A stretch of 64,000 nt of DNA, from assembly GCA_021371935.1 (NCBI GenBank), contig JAJFVF010000019.1, positions 151,268 to 215,267 on the forward strand, in the 5' to 3' direction. Position numbers and translations under genes: made by a program. Origin of the DNA: a bacterium. Lineage in GTDB: Bacteria; Armatimonadota; UBA5829. Positions 18,049-26,493 of this stretch are shown one piece after another. A model generated the notes under the pieces. The model ran no database searches. It saw only the letters and a program-made list of their open reading frames with translations, and was not told where the DNA came from. The stretch's first letter is position 1; each line of letters opens with the position of its first letter.

Positions 18049-18432
18049 ATGTCTCCAGTCAGACTGAATACAAGCATAGCCGGTGCTGGAAGTGAGGCGA
18101 AGAGACAAACCTCTGGTGGTAATGTCCAAGGAGGTTCATCTTTTCAGTCGCAGCTTCAGGCCGAACTATCGAAGCAGGCGGGGGTTAAGCTGTCTGCGCA
18201 TGCACAAAAAAGATTCGTCGAACGCAACGTAGAGTTTGGCGATGAAGAGCAGGCAAGGGTTCAATCAGGAATAGATCGGATCCAAGCAAAGGGTGCAGAT
18301 AAGTCACTTGTATTGATGGACAATCTTGCCCTGATAGTAAGCGCTCGAAATAGGACTGTAATTACGGCAGTCGATTCGGCAAACGCGAAGGACGCCGTCT
18401 TTACAGGCATTGAGAGTGCGGTGATTGTATAG
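18049..18432 (+). CDS. Flagellar operon protein (TIGR02530-like)
   Basis: A 127-residue protein of the family found between flgD and flgE in many flagellar operons. The conserved part is VKLSAHAQKRFVERNVEFGD plus DKSLVLMDNLALIVSARNRT and a closing TAVDSANAKDAVFTGIES. Its role is unknown; the position suggests hook assembly. The ATG at 18049 is used because AAAGGAGAG lies just upstream; an ATG at 18013 has no such site. Next to it is a 141-base gap before flgE. Confidence 0.8.
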   Translation: MSPVRLNTSIAGAGSEAKRQTSGGNVQGGSSFQSQLQAELSKQAGVKLSAHAQKRFVERNVEFGDEEQARVQSGIDRIQAKGADKSLVLMDNLALIVSARNRTVITAVDSANAKDAVFTGIESAVIV

Positions 18433-18573
18433 AAATCACGTGAGACAAATGTTTTTACGTGTCGCACTGGACCTCTGGTGAGGAAGTGCGTGGCCGCAGA
18501 CCTAATGACACGGCCTAAGGACAACATTCGATCAAGACAAGATCGACAATAGGATAAGCAGGAGGTCAGAAAA

Positions 18574-19845
18574 ATGATTCAAGCACTTCAAAGTGGCATT
18601 TCGGGGATGAATGCGTTTATGTCCGCCCTAAATATCATAGGGAACAATATATCCAATGTAAGCACCACGGCCTACAAATCACAGTCGACTAACTTTCAGG
18701 AAGCGCTTTCACAAACCATTAAATCGGCAAGTGCGCCAACTGATACTACAGGTGGCACAAACGCGTCTCAAGTTGGGCTCGGTGTAACTCTAGGTTCAAT
18801 TTCATCAGACATGACTCAAGGCTCTCTTGATTCGACCGGGCGGACTACCGACCTGGCCATTGATGGTAATGGCTACTTTATTTTGGGTGATAGCAGTACC
18901 GTTGCCTATACTCGAGACGGCAGTTGCTCGTTGGACTCAAATTACAACCTGGTCGGTTCTTCATCGGGTTTGTATGTCCTGGGTTGGCAGGCAGATTCGG
19001 CAGGTAATATCGACACTTCAGCGCCGATCACGGGTGCTTCTGTTATTGAGATTCCAGTTGGTGGAATGTCGATTGCTCAGCAGACATCAGATGTCGATCT
19101 CACTGGTAACCTTAACGCATCAACTGATGCTGGCAGCGACTATGATGTCACATTTGAAATCTACGATTCGCTTGGTGAGACTCATCAGATAACTGTGACA
19201 TTCACCAAACTTGCCGAAGATTCAACTGCTACACCTCCAATAGAAGCATCAACCTGGCAGTATGAGGTTTATTGTGATGATGCAGGCGCATCCGCTATTA
19301 CCACAGGCAATATAACATTTGACGAGAATGGACAAAGCAATCTCGATAGTGTTGACGTGTCGTTGACACTTACCGAGGACAATGGTTCGCTCTCACCGCT
19401 AAATTTTACATTGGATACCAGTGATATAACACAGCTCAATTCAAGCAATAGCACCGTGAGTATGAACAACCAGGATGGAAAAGAATTAGGCACGCTTGAG
19501 TCTTACACGATTGATAGTAGTGGCCTAATCGTAGGCACGTTTACAAACGGCTTGACAAAGAACCTTGCCCGGATTGCTGTTGCTGGTTTCAACAATCCTG
19601 AGGGACTTGAGAAACTTGGCAATAATCTGTATAAGGCAGGCTCTAACTCCGGTTCGGCGGTAATAGGTACTGCCGGTTCAAGTGGTTTGGGGTCCATCAA
19701 GTCGGGTTATCTTGAGGCTTCCAATGTCGATCTGGCAGCTGAGTTCTCCAATATGATAGTTGCACAGCGCGGCTTTCAGGCAAATTCCAAGGTTATAACG
19801 ACTGCGGATGATGTTCTTGAACAGTTGGTTTCACTAATCAGATAA
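18574..19845 (+). CDS. flgE: Flagellar hook protein FlgE
   Basis: A 423-residue hook subunit. The N-terminal rod/hook motif is MIQALQSGISGMNAFMSALN followed by IIGNNISNVSTTAYKSQSTN. The C-terminal partner is ASNVDLAAEFSNMIVAQRGF followed by QANSKVITTADDVLEQLV. Together they make the coiled-coil core D0. The middle part (VDLTGNLNAS, then IYDSLGETHQITVTF) is the exposed hook domain. The length is typical. An AGGAGG site lies 12 bases before the ATG. It ends in front of a strong hairpin. Confidence 0.97.
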   Translation: MIQALQSGISGMNAFMSALNIIGNNISNVSTTAYKSQSTNFQEALSQTIKSASAPTDTTGGTNASQVGLGVTLGSISSDMTQGSLDSTGRTTDLAIDGNGYFILGDSSTVAYTRDGSCSLDSNYNLVGSSSGLYVLGWQADSAGNIDTSAPITGASVIEIPVGGMSIAQQTSDVDLTGNLNASTDAGSDYDVTFEIYDSLGETHQITVTFTKLAEDSTATPPIEASTWQYEVYCDDAGASAITTGNITFDENGQSNLDSVDVSLTLTEDNGSLSPLNFTLDTSDITQLNSSNSTVSMNNQDGKELGTLESYTIDSSGLIVGTFTNGLTKNLARIAVAGFNNPEGLEKLGNNLYKAGSNSGSAVIGTAGSSGLGSIKSGYLEASNVDLAAEFSNMIVAQRGFQANSKVITTADDVLEQLVSLIR

Positions 19846-19847
19846 TT

Positions 19848-19886
19848 TATGTTATGGCGGCAGCCTATGACTGCCGCCATAACATA
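19848..19886 (+). terminator. 16-bp perfect hairpin between flgE and flbD
   Basis: Arms 19848-19863 and 19871-19886 are perfectly complementary with a 7-base loop (CCTATGA). No T-run follows, and the downstream flbD site starts only 18 bases later. It is more likely an RNA-stability or partial-attenuation element that raises flgE output over the downstream genes. Confidence 0.6.
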
Positions 19887-19903
19887 TCAAGGAAGAAGCA
19901 CCG

Positions 19904-20158
19904 ATGATTAAACTGACGCTTTATAACGATGCAGATGTGATAGTAAATGCGGACCTTATTGAGTCCGTGGAGCGCACTCCTGATACTTTAGTTACTCTGA
20001 CGACCGGCAAGAAAATCATGGTGCGTGAGGCTGTTGAAGATGTTGTTTCAAAGGTAGTTTTTTACCGGCGTCTAATAGCCAAGAATCATAGAGTTTTTGG
20101 CGCAAAGGGTAATAGCTTGCTCAGAGCAGAAGTGAAAGGTTATGAGAGATGGACCTAG
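19904..20158 (+). CDS. flbD: Flagellar protein FlbD (SwrD-type)
   Basis: An 84-residue protein of the small FlbD/SwrD family. The hallmark is MIKLTLYNDADVIVNADLIE, then TPDTLVTLTTGKKIMVREAV, followed by EDVVSKVVFYRR. In Bacillus, SwrD raises flagellar power by supporting the stator. That matches its position directly before motA. It is unrelated to the Caulobacter transcription factor of the same name. The last 10 bases overlap motA. Confidence 0.85.
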   Translation: MIKLTLYNDADVIVNADLIESVERTPDTLVTLTTGKKIMVREAVEDVVSKVVFYRRLIAKNHRVFGAKGNSLLRAEVKGYERWT

Positions 20159-20952
20159 CGACTGTCGCAGGCCTCGCGTTGGCGTGGGGCGCACTTTTTT
20201 TGAGTTTGAGCCTGGAGGGTGGGTCACTTAAGGACCTGTTCAATGCCCCGGCGTTTGTGCTCGTGGTTTTCGGCACAATAGGCGCAACCACAGTAGGGTC
20301 GAGTGTGAGGACAATTGCATCCATACCCTCGATTCTCAAGAACGTGTTCATAAGCTCAAGTTTGAATCAATCTGAGGTTATTGACCTTATGGTTGGGTTC
20401 GCGAAGATAGCAAGGCGTGAAGGAGTATTGGCTCTCGATGAAGCAGCCAGAAAAATAAACAACAAGTTTTTGCAGAAGGGCGTTGAGTTGGTAGTTGACG
20501 GGACTCCCAGTGTGATGGTTCGCGAGATTATGGAGACCGAGATAGTTGCAATGCAGGATCGACACAAGATGGGAGAAACAGTGTTTACGACGCTTGGCGG
20601 TTTTTCACCTACCCTCGGCATCATAGGTACGGTCATGGGTCTGATCAGCATGCTGGCCAAGCTGAATGAGCCGGGGAAGATGGGACATGCGATAGCAGCC
20701 GCGTTTGTGGCAACTTTATATGGTGTAGCCTTTGCCAACCTGATATATCTGCCGATTGCAAGCAAGCTCAAATCTAAAACTGCAGATGAAGTGCTTACCT
20801 ACGAGATGATTATTGAAGGTGTAATGTCGATTCAGGCGGGAGATAATCCAAGAATCGTCGAGACTAGAATGATGGCCTATTTGTCACCTACATTGAGAGC
20901 CAAAAGGGAGAAAGTAAAAGTCGAGCATATTCGAGAAAAGATGGCGGCATGA
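20149..20952 (+). CDS. motA: Flagellar motor stator protein MotA
   Basis: A 267-residue integral membrane protein with four helices. The conserved cytoplasmic loop contains RREGVLALDEAARKINNKFL, and the proton-channel helices include GGFSPTLGIIGTVMGLISML and HAIAAAFVATLYGVAFANLI. The conserved proline in SPTLGIIG that transmits torque is present. MotA and MotB form the stator. The stop overlaps the motB start (ATGA). Confidence 0.97.
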   Translation: MDLATVAGLALAWGALFLSLSLEGGSLKDLFNAPAFVLVVFGTIGATTVGSSVRTIASIPSILKNVFISSSLNQSEVIDLMVGFAKIARREGVLALDEAARKINNKFLQKGVELVVDGTPSVMVREIMETEIVAMQDRHKMGETVFTTLGGFSPTLGIIGTVMGLISMLAKLNEPGKMGHAIAAAFVATLYGVAFANLIYLPIASKLKSKTADEVLTYEMIIEGVMSIQAGDNPRIVETRMMAYLSPTLRAKREKVKVEHIREKMAA

Positions 20953-21743
20953 GGAAGAAGTCAGAAAATGAGGATCATGGAAATTTAGATCGCTGGCTGC
21001 TGACATATTCTGATATGATTACGCTGCTTATGGCGTTTTTCATAATGATGTATTCGATGTCAGTGCTCAACGTTTCCAAATTTCGCGAAGCTGCTTTCTC
21101 GATTCGTTCAGGCTTTGGTGGAATGATCAGGGGGCAAGGACAGTCACCGCTTGGAGCGAATGGTATGTTTGGTCCAAAACCCTCGGCTATCAATGGTGAC
21201 ACTGCGGGTGTGTCATGGAAAGTATTGAAGCCGCTGGTGAACTATATTGAAAGCAATTTAGGTGATGATAATACATCAATAGGTGAGGATCAGAGAGGTA
21301 TTGTTATCGCAATCAATAGTGATGCAATGCTGTTTGATCCCGGCAGCTCGACAATCCGCGAGAAAGCGGTGCCGCTGCTAAATAAAATAGCAGGTACTTT
21401 GGCAAGGACAGATAATCTTGTACAAATAGAGGGGCATACATGCAATTTGCCGACAAACTCATCAAGGTATCCAAGCAACTGGGAACTGTCGACCGCCAGA
21501 GCAACGAATGTCCTGAGATATCTGGTTGAACGTAAAAAATTGCAGCCATGGAGGTTTGCCGCTGCAGGCTATGGAGATGTTCGGCCTGTTGCTATGAATA
21601 ATACTGAAACCAATAGACGCAAGAACAGAAGGGTTGAGATAGTGATCCTGCGTCCCGATACTTTATACGGCAAGCAAGCAAAAGAGAGTCCGAGAAGGAT
21701 CAGTGATCCTGTGGATTCGGTTATCCAAAGGAGTCTAGATTAA
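20949..21743 (+). CDS. motB: Flagellar motor stator protein MotB
   Basis: A 264-residue MotB. A single membrane helix (LTYSDMITLLMAFFIMMYSM, residues 18-37) carries the essential proton-binding aspartate D22. The C-terminal OmpA-like domain anchors to peptidoglycan. It contains VQIEGHTCNLPTNSSRYPSN and then RFAAAGYGDVRPVAMNNTET and RRKNRRVEIVIL. The presence of aspartate in the pore is compatible with proton drive. The stop overlaps the fliL start by one base (TAATG). Confidence 0.95.
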   Translation: MRKKSENEDHGNLDRWLLTYSDMITLLMAFFIMMYSMSVLNVSKFREAAFSIRSGFGGMIRGQGQSPLGANGMFGPKPSAINGDTAGVSWKVLKPLVNYIESNLGDDNTSIGEDQRGIVIAINSDAMLFDPGSSTIREKAVPLLNKIAGTLARTDNLVQIEGHTCNLPTNSSRYPSNWELSTARATNVLRYLVERKKLQPWRFAAAGYGDVRPVAMNNTETNRRKNRRVEIVILRPDTLYGKQAKESPRRISDPVDSVIQRSLD

Positions 21744-22183
21744 TGGATAAGAGTGGTATGGGCAAGATGATAATGATCGTTGTAATTGGGGTTGTTGTCC
21801 TTCTTGGCGGAATAGGGTTTATGATGTTTAAAATGAAAGGGAATTCTGCGGCAAAGGTCGAGAAACCTCCAACGATGGAAATGCCGCTCGGAGATTTTGT
21901 TGTAAATCTTGCCGATACATCTCAGGTCAGGTATCTAAAAACTACTGTAATCCTTGAAGTAGAAGGAGCAAAGGCGAGTGGTGGTGGACATGGTGAATCA
22001 AGTGAACCTGATGCCCGCATCAGAGATGCCGCAATAGAAGTGCTCAGCAGTAAGACATTCGCGCAATTATCTCAGCCTGACGGCAAAGACAAGCTCAAAA
22101 AAGACATAATTAAAGCTGTTAATGAACGCCTCGAAGAAGGCAAGGCAGTGGAAGTGTATTTTAATGAATTCGCAATGCAGTAG
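21743..22183 (+). CDS. fliL: Flagellar basal body-associated protein FliL
   Basis: A 146-residue FliL with one membrane helix (MIMIVVIGVVVLLGGIGFMM, near residues 9-28). A periplasmic domain follows, containing EMPLGDFVVNLADTSQVRYL and IRDAAIEVLSSKTFAQLSQP, then a C-terminal EVYFNEFAMQ. It rings the stator and supports torque. In most operons of this layout the next gene is fliM; here the next gene is a FliN-type protein starting 25 bases downstream. Confidence 0.9.
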   Translation: MDKSGMGKMIMIVVIGVVVLLGGIGFMMFKMKGNSAAKVEKPPTMEMPLGDFVVNLADTSQVRYLKTTVILEVEGAKASGGGHGESSEPDARIRDAAIEVLSSKTFAQLSQPDGKDKLKKDIIKAVNERLEEGKAVEVYFNEFAMQ

Positions 22184-22208
22184 AGCGCATTGCATTGGAG
22201 GTTAAGAT

Positions 22209-22718
22209 ATGGCAGACGAAGTGATTTCTCAAGCTGAAATTGAGGCTCTGATAAATGGAGCAGGTCAGGCAGCAGAAGCAGCATCAAGCAATGATGAACC
22301 TACAGCAGCAGCGGAGGCATCGGCTGAAAATGAAAATGCCGCATCTACTCCTGCTGAAGCGGAACCTGTGATAACTGTCAGTTCGGCCCCAGAGCCGGAA
22401 GTGCGTGCGGCAGCATTTACGCCGGTGGCCTCGGTATCGGGACCCGAACCGCGCAACGGCGTAGAGTTGATTATGGACGTGCGGTTGAATGTTGCTGTCG
22501 AACTGGGCAGATCCACACTCTCGGTTCGTGAAATTCTGGCATTGGGTCCAGGCAGAGTTGTTGAACTGGACAAGCACGCAGGTGAGCCTGTTGAAGTTGT
22601 CATCAACAACAAAACGGTTGCTCGTGGAGAAGTTGTTGTCATAGATGAGAACTTCGGTGTCAGGATAACCGAAATTGTCGGTACGAATGAAAGGCATGTC
22701 AATGCTAAGGCTGCATAA
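22209..22718 (+). CDS. fliN: Motor switch protein FliN with a FliM-like CheY-binding N-terminus
   Basis: A 169-residue chimera. The first residues MADEVISQAEIEALINGAGQ match the FliM N-terminal motif LSQAEIDALL, the CheY-P binding peptide. A linker rich in Ala, Glu and Pro covers about 20-80. The C-terminal SpoA domain (about 83-160) is FliN: LNVAVELGRSTLSVREILAL, then PGRVVELDKHAGEPVEVVIN and FGVRITEIVG. The central CheC-like domain of FliM or of Bacillus FliY is absent. It sits exactly where fliM and fliN usually lie. It may provide both CheY capture and C-ring function. Confidence 0.92.
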   Translation: MADEVISQAEIEALINGAGQAAEAASSNDEPTAAAEASAENENAASTPAEAEPVITVSSAPEPEVRAAAFTPVASVSGPEPRNGVELIMDVRLNVAVELGRSTLSVREILALGPGRVVELDKHAGEPVEVVINNKTVARGEVVVIDENFGVRITEIVGTNERHVNAKAA

Positions 22719-23364
22719 AATAGCTGGCATAGTAATTGCTGTAATAATGCTGCTTGCAGCAGGAATGCCTTCATTGGCTTCCGAGTCCGATATTCACAGA
22801 TCGTCTCAGACGACGTCAGTGAATGCAAGTAGTGGTGAGCAGGACTTTCTTGCGTCGCTCGAAAAATCGGAACAGAAGCCTGCGGATGAAAAAGAAGCTC
22901 CGGTCTATGTGACGGCGTTGAGTTTCATCTTCAAGCTGGCATTGGTTCTTGCTCTTGCATATGGGACAGTGGTTGTCTTGAAGAAGTTTACCAACTTCAA
23001 GACTGCCGTAGGTGCGAATCAGGGTCGGATCAGAGTCATTGAGAACTCTGCTCTCGGAGCAAATAAGTCGCTTTATCTTGTAGCCGTAGGCACAAAGAGA
23101 CTGCTTGTTGCATCGACTGCCAACCAGATCAGTCTGGTTGCGGAACTTGACCCCGAAGAGGTTGCCGATACTGAGGCGAATCTCCCCGGTGGTGACGAGC
23201 CTAAAGGTGGATTCAAGGATCAGCTTTCGATGTTTCTCGGCAACAAGACCGATACTACTGATAGCGCCAGGACTGTGGCTCAGATGCTCAGGGAATCGAA
23301 CGTATTTTTGCAAGACAAAGTTAGGGAAGTAGGACGCTTCCGAAGGGCTTTTAGGGATGTTTGA
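22702..23364 (+). CDS. fliO: Flagellar biosynthetic protein FliO
   Basis: A 220-residue protein. It begins with a signal-like segment (IAGIVIAVIMLLAAGMPSLA), then a hydrophilic linker, one membrane helix (LSFIFKLALVLALAYGTVVVL, near residues 75-95) and the FliO cytoplasmic domain (RIRVIENSALGANKSLYLVA, then VGTKRLLVASTANQISLVAE). FliO stabilises FliP during export-gate assembly. The ATG at 22702 is used because an AAAGG site lies seven bases upstream, which puts a 17-base overlap with fliN. It overlaps fliP by eight bases. Confidence 0.85.
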   Translation: MLRLHKIAGIVIAVIMLLAAGMPSLASESDIHRSSQTTSVNASSGEQDFLASLEKSEQKPADEKEAPVYVTALSFIFKLALVLALAYGTVVVLKKFTNFKTAVGANQGRIRVIENSALGANKSLYLVAVGTKRLLVASTANQISLVAELDPEEVADTEANLPGGDEPKGGFKDQLSMFLGNKTDTTDSARTVAQMLRESNVFLQDKVREVGRFRRAFRDV

Positions 23365-24133
23365 GTCTCACCGAATTGGAAATTGGAGATTGGCTTTTTG
23401 GTTTGTTGTGGTAGGTATATTGCTGACAGGCCTGCCATGCTTTGCTCAAAGTGGAACTCCGGTGCCGAAGATAGACATTGGAGTGGGAAGTGCAAAGAGT
23501 CCCGAAGAGGTCTCAAGCAGTCTGCAGATTCTCTTTATATTGACAATTTTGTCCCTCGCACCCGCGCTGCTTATCATGCTGACATCATTTACGCGGATCA
23601 TAATCGTGCTATCATTCACACGCAGCGCAATCGGTTCATCTCAGGTTCCACCAAACACTGTCCTTGTTGGTCTCGCTTTGTTTCTGACATTCTTTACGAT
23701 GGCTCCCGTGTGGCAGCAGGTAAACTCAACTGCGCTCCAGCCATATATGAATCACAAGATAACATTCGATCAGGCTACGGGTAAAGCCACAGGTCCAATC
23801 AAGGATTTTATGTTGAAGCAGACCCGTCCAAAAGACATTGCGCTGTTTATTAACCTTTCCAAGTCACCAAGACCGCATACCAAAGACGATCTGCAGATGC
23901 ATGTCCTGATACCGGCATTTCTTATCAGTGAACTCAAGACTGCATTCACAATAGGTTTTGTGATTTTTATCCCGTTCCTGGTGATCGACATGGTCGTATC
24001 AGTTACGTTGATGTCGATGGGTATGATGATGCTGCCGCCTGTAATGATATCTCTGCCGTTTAAGATATTGCTGTTTGTGCTGGTGGATGGATGGCACCTG
24101 ATTGTTCGCTCACTGGCGCTGAGTTTTCACTGA
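23357..24133 (+). CDS. fliP: Flagellar biosynthetic protein FliP
   Basis: A 258-residue FliP, the main pore protein of the export gate. An N-terminal signal peptide (LAFWFVVVGILLTGLPCFA) is followed by ILTILSLAPALLIMLTSFTR, IIVLSFTRSAIGSSQVPPN, and the C-terminal MGMMMLPPVMISLPFKILLF and VDGWHLIVRSLALSF. These are family signatures. A terminator follows, and fliQ starts 156 bases later. Confidence 0.97.
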   Translation: MFESHRIGNWRLAFWFVVVGILLTGLPCFAQSGTPVPKIDIGVGSAKSPEEVSSSLQILFILTILSLAPALLIMLTSFTRIIIVLSFTRSAIGSSQVPPNTVLVGLALFLTFFTMAPVWQQVNSTALQPYMNHKITFDQATGKATGPIKDFMLKQTRPKDIALFINLSKSPRPHTKDDLQMHVLIPAFLISELKTAFTIGFVIFIPFLVIDMVVSVTLMSMGMMMLPPVMISLPFKILLFVLVDGWHLIVRSLALSFH

Positions 24134-24164
24134 TGTGAGTATACTCAAAAAGAATAGTTATACC

Positions 24165-24192
24165 AATAGCCCGGAACAGCTTCCGGGCTATT
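24165..24192 (+). terminator. Terminator between fliP and fliQ
   Basis: A perfect 12-bp stem (24165-24176 with 24181-24192) and a CAGC loop, followed by TGCTTGTC. It divides the flagellar cluster; a second sigma-54-like promoter lies just downstream. Confidence 0.65.
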
Positions 24193-24214
24193 TGCTTGTC
24201 TGATACAAAACTCC

Positions 24215-24230
24215 TGGCCTGAAAATTGCT
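24215..24230 (+). promoter_or_regulatory. Second sigma-54-like promoter, before fliQ
   Basis: TGGCCTGAAAATTGCT matches the -24/-12 consensus with two differences in the -24 box (TGGCCT for TGGCAC) and the correct 10-base spacing of GG and GC. It follows the fliP terminator and precedes fliQ by about 60 bases, so it may drive fliQ-fliR-flhBAFG. Confidence 0.6.
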
Positions 24231-24260
24231 ATAACCACGCCTGGTGCAATAAGCAACGCA

Positions 24261-24281
24261 CGACTCTTAACTCATAATGGA
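24261..24281. repeat. Degenerate period-7 repeat (TAACTCA type)
   Basis: CGACTCT, TAACTCA, TAATGGA in register, just before fliQ. The TAACTCA unit is also present in the mreD-flgB repeat. Confidence 0.45.
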
Positions 24282-24289
24282 GTAAGCAA

Positions 24290-24559
24290 ATGACTGATGC
24301 AGGAGTTCTCGATCTTGCGCAGCGCGCGGTTATGATAGCTCTTATGGTATGTGCCCCGGCCTTGGGGCTCGGAATGGTTGTCGGTCTGGTGGTGAGCGTG
24401 TTTCAGGCAGCCACTCAAATTCAAGAGATGACACTTACATTTGTGCCGAAGATATTGGCTGTCATGACAGCGCTTGTAATTTTCGGTCCATGGATGCTCA
24501 GGAGTATGGTGACTTTTACCACAAAGCTGTTTGTAAGCCTGCCCAATTTGGTGCATTGA
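24290..24559 (+). CDS. fliQ: Flagellar biosynthetic protein FliQ
   Basis: An 89-residue FliQ with two membrane helices. The first is AVMIALMVCAPALGLGMVVG followed by LVVSVFQAATQIQEMTLTFV; the second holds ILAVMTALVIFGPWMLRSMV. QAATQIQEMTL is the classical signature. It is a ring component of the export gate with FliP and FliR. The start follows TGGAG. fliR begins four bases after its stop. Confidence 0.95.
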   Translation: MTDAGVLDLAQRAVMIALMVCAPALGLGMVVGLVVSVFQAATQIQEMTLTFVPKILAVMTALVIFGPWMLRSMVTFTTKLFVSLPNLVH

Positions 24560-24562
24560 TGT

Positions 24563-25369
24563 GTGTGGGTCTGGCAACTTTTTGACTCGATTATGGATAT
24601 CCTCGGATTCGGTATAGCTCAGATATTGACATTTCTGCTTGTGCTTGCGCGAGTGGGCGGCATATTCACTTCGGCGCCGATATTCGGAAACACGAATGTT
24701 GCGCCTATGGTGCGTATCAGCGTCGCGCTGGCTCTCACGTTCGTATTCCTTCCGATGGCACAGCCCTGGAGTGGCTCGTTTGATCTGTTGCCTTTCTTTT
24801 TTGCAATTATAAAGGAAGCCATGATCGGTGTGTTGATGGGCTTTCTGGCCTCGTTAATGTTTGCAGCGATCCAAATGGCCGGAGCTTATATCGACCTCTC
24901 TATGGGTTTGGGTTACGCCCAGGTGTTTGACCCGATGACAAAAAATCAAAACGCAGTGATAGGCCAGCTTCAAAACCTTGCAGCTACACTCGTATTCCTT
25001 GCAGTAAACGGACACCATGTGATGATCAGAGGCCTGGCTGACAGTTTTGCTATCCTGCCTTTGGGTCAGATGGGAATATCACCCGAGACAGGCGCAGGCA
25101 TGCTGGAGATATTCGGGACAATATTTATTGCTGCTTTGAGAATAGCTGCCCCTGTGGTTGGGGCAATCTTCCTCACTGACGTAGCGCTGGGTATTCTTGC
25201 CCGAACTGTTCCACAGCTCAATGTTTTTATCGTGGGATTCCCGGCAAAGCTCACTGTCGGTCTTGTTGTTACAATAGCTGTTCTGCCGGTTGCGGTGGGT
25301 GTCATGGTCGGTTTGTTTAGTGGAATGCATAACGACATCATTGCTCTACTCAGGCATCTGAGGGTTTAG
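24563..25369 (+). CDS. fliR: Flagellar biosynthetic protein FliR
   Basis: A 268-residue FliR with several membrane helices. Family signatures are ILTFLLVLARVGGIFTSAPI, FGNTNVAPMVRISVALALTF, GAYIDLSMGLGYAQVFDPMT and RTVPQLNVFIVGFPAKLTVG. It completes the export gate. The start is a GTG at 24563, four bases after fliQ; an ATG ten codons later is a possible alternative. flhB follows after three bases. Confidence 0.95.
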   Translation: MWVWQLFDSIMDILGFGIAQILTFLLVLARVGGIFTSAPIFGNTNVAPMVRISVALALTFVFLPMAQPWSGSFDLLPFFFAIIKEAMIGVLMGFLASLMFAAIQMAGAYIDLSMGLGYAQVFDPMTKNQNAVIGQLQNLAATLVFLAVNGHHVMIRGLADSFAILPLGQMGISPETGAGMLEIFGTIFIAALRIAAPVVGAIFLTDVALGILARTVPQLNVFIVGFPAKLTVGLVVTIAVLPVAVGVMVGLFSGMHNDIIALLRHLRV

Positions 25370-25372
25370 CGC

Positions 25373-26434
25373 ATGGCACTTGAGGACAGAACCGAGTCGG
25401 CAACCCCGCGCAGACGCAAAGAAGCTCGTGAGGAAGGGCGAGTTACGCGCAGCGTAGAGCTAAATTCCGCTCTGGTCCTGCTTACATCACTCATAATTTT
25501 ACGGACAACTGGTCCCATGGTCGTTGGTCGACTTCGCGGTCTGGCGATAGAGTCTTTCACTAATTTTCCAACGCATGACCTTGTGATCGGCGATGTTAGT
25601 TCCAAGGTGGTACGGTTATTGCTGGGGGTAGGTCCGGCGATTGCTCCACTCATATTGGGGGTGGCTGTCATCGGATTTGTGGCGAATGTCCTGCAAGTCG
25701 GACTATCACTCTCTGGCAAAGCGCTGCAGTTCAAGCCTGACAGGCTGAACCCCCTTTCCGGTTTGACGCGTATGTTTTCGATGCAGGCTGGAGTGGAGTT
25801 GGCAAAGTCTGTAGCCAAAATCGCAATCATAGGATACATTGTCTACTCGTTCATTCGAGATAAGTATACCGAGATATCGAGTTTAGCTGGTGCGTCGTAC
25901 TTTACTACTTGCTCAGCAATTGGTCAACTGGTATGGCAGGTGCTGCTTCGAGCTGCAATTGCGCTTTTTATAATAGCCGCGCTCGACTATATGTATCAGC
26001 GCTATCAGTTTGAAAAAAGCATAAAGATGACCAAGCAGGAAGTCAAGGAAGACATGAAGCGATCTGAAGGCGACCCGCTGATAAAGAGCAAGATCCGCCA
26101 GAAACAGCGCCAGATGTCTCAGAGAAGAATGATGCGCGAGGTGCCTAAGGCGGATGTGGTTGTTACCAACCCAACGCACTTTGCAGTTGCGCTGAAATAC
26201 GATTCAGAGAAGAGCAGCGCGCCGATTGTAGTCGCGAAAGGACAAGACCTTATTGCCAGGCGTATAAAGGAAATCGCTCAAGAGAGCAATGTTCCGATTG
26301 TGGAGAATGTCCAGTTAGCCAGGGCGCTGTATGCATCGGTGGAGATCGGCGATGAGATTCCGACCGCACTTTACCAGGCGGTAGCTGAAGTTCTGGCATA
26401 TGTATACAAACTCAGCATAAAGCTGAGAAGATAG
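25373..26434 (+). CDS. flhB: Flagellar export switch protein FlhB
   Basis: A 353-residue FlhB. The N-terminal half has four membrane helices after the basic opening RTESATPRRRKEAREEGRVT. The cytoplasmic half contains the self-cleavage motif NPTH (in VVVTNPTHFAVALKYD, near residue 266), plus APIVVAKGQDLIARRIKEIA and NVPIVENVQLARALYASVEI. Autocleavage switches export from hook to filament proteins and answers FliK. flhA starts 59 bases downstream. Confidence 0.97.
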   Translation: MALEDRTESATPRRRKEAREEGRVTRSVELNSALVLLTSLIILRTTGPMVVGRLRGLAIESFTNFPTHDLVIGDVSSKVVRLLLGVGPAIAPLILGVAVIGFVANVLQVGLSLSGKALQFKPDRLNPLSGLTRMFSMQAGVELAKSVAKIAIIGYIVYSFIRDKYTEISSLAGASYFTTCSAIGQLVWQVLLRAAIALFIIAALDYMYQRYQFEKSIKMTKQEVKEDMKRSEGDPLIKSKIRQKQRQMSQRRMMREVPKADVVVTNPTHFAVALKYDSEKSSAPIVVAKGQDLIARRIKEIAQESNVPIVENVQLARALYASVEIGDEIPTALYQAVAEVLAYVYKLSIKLRR

Positions 26435-26493
26435 TTATAAAGTCAAAAAGTCTGAAAGCTGAGGCACTTTGGACTGAACTATTAGGGTGAATA

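Noticed and set aside
26439-26468. Possible period-7 repeat before flhA
   Set aside because: Units match too poorly to separate from AT-rich background.
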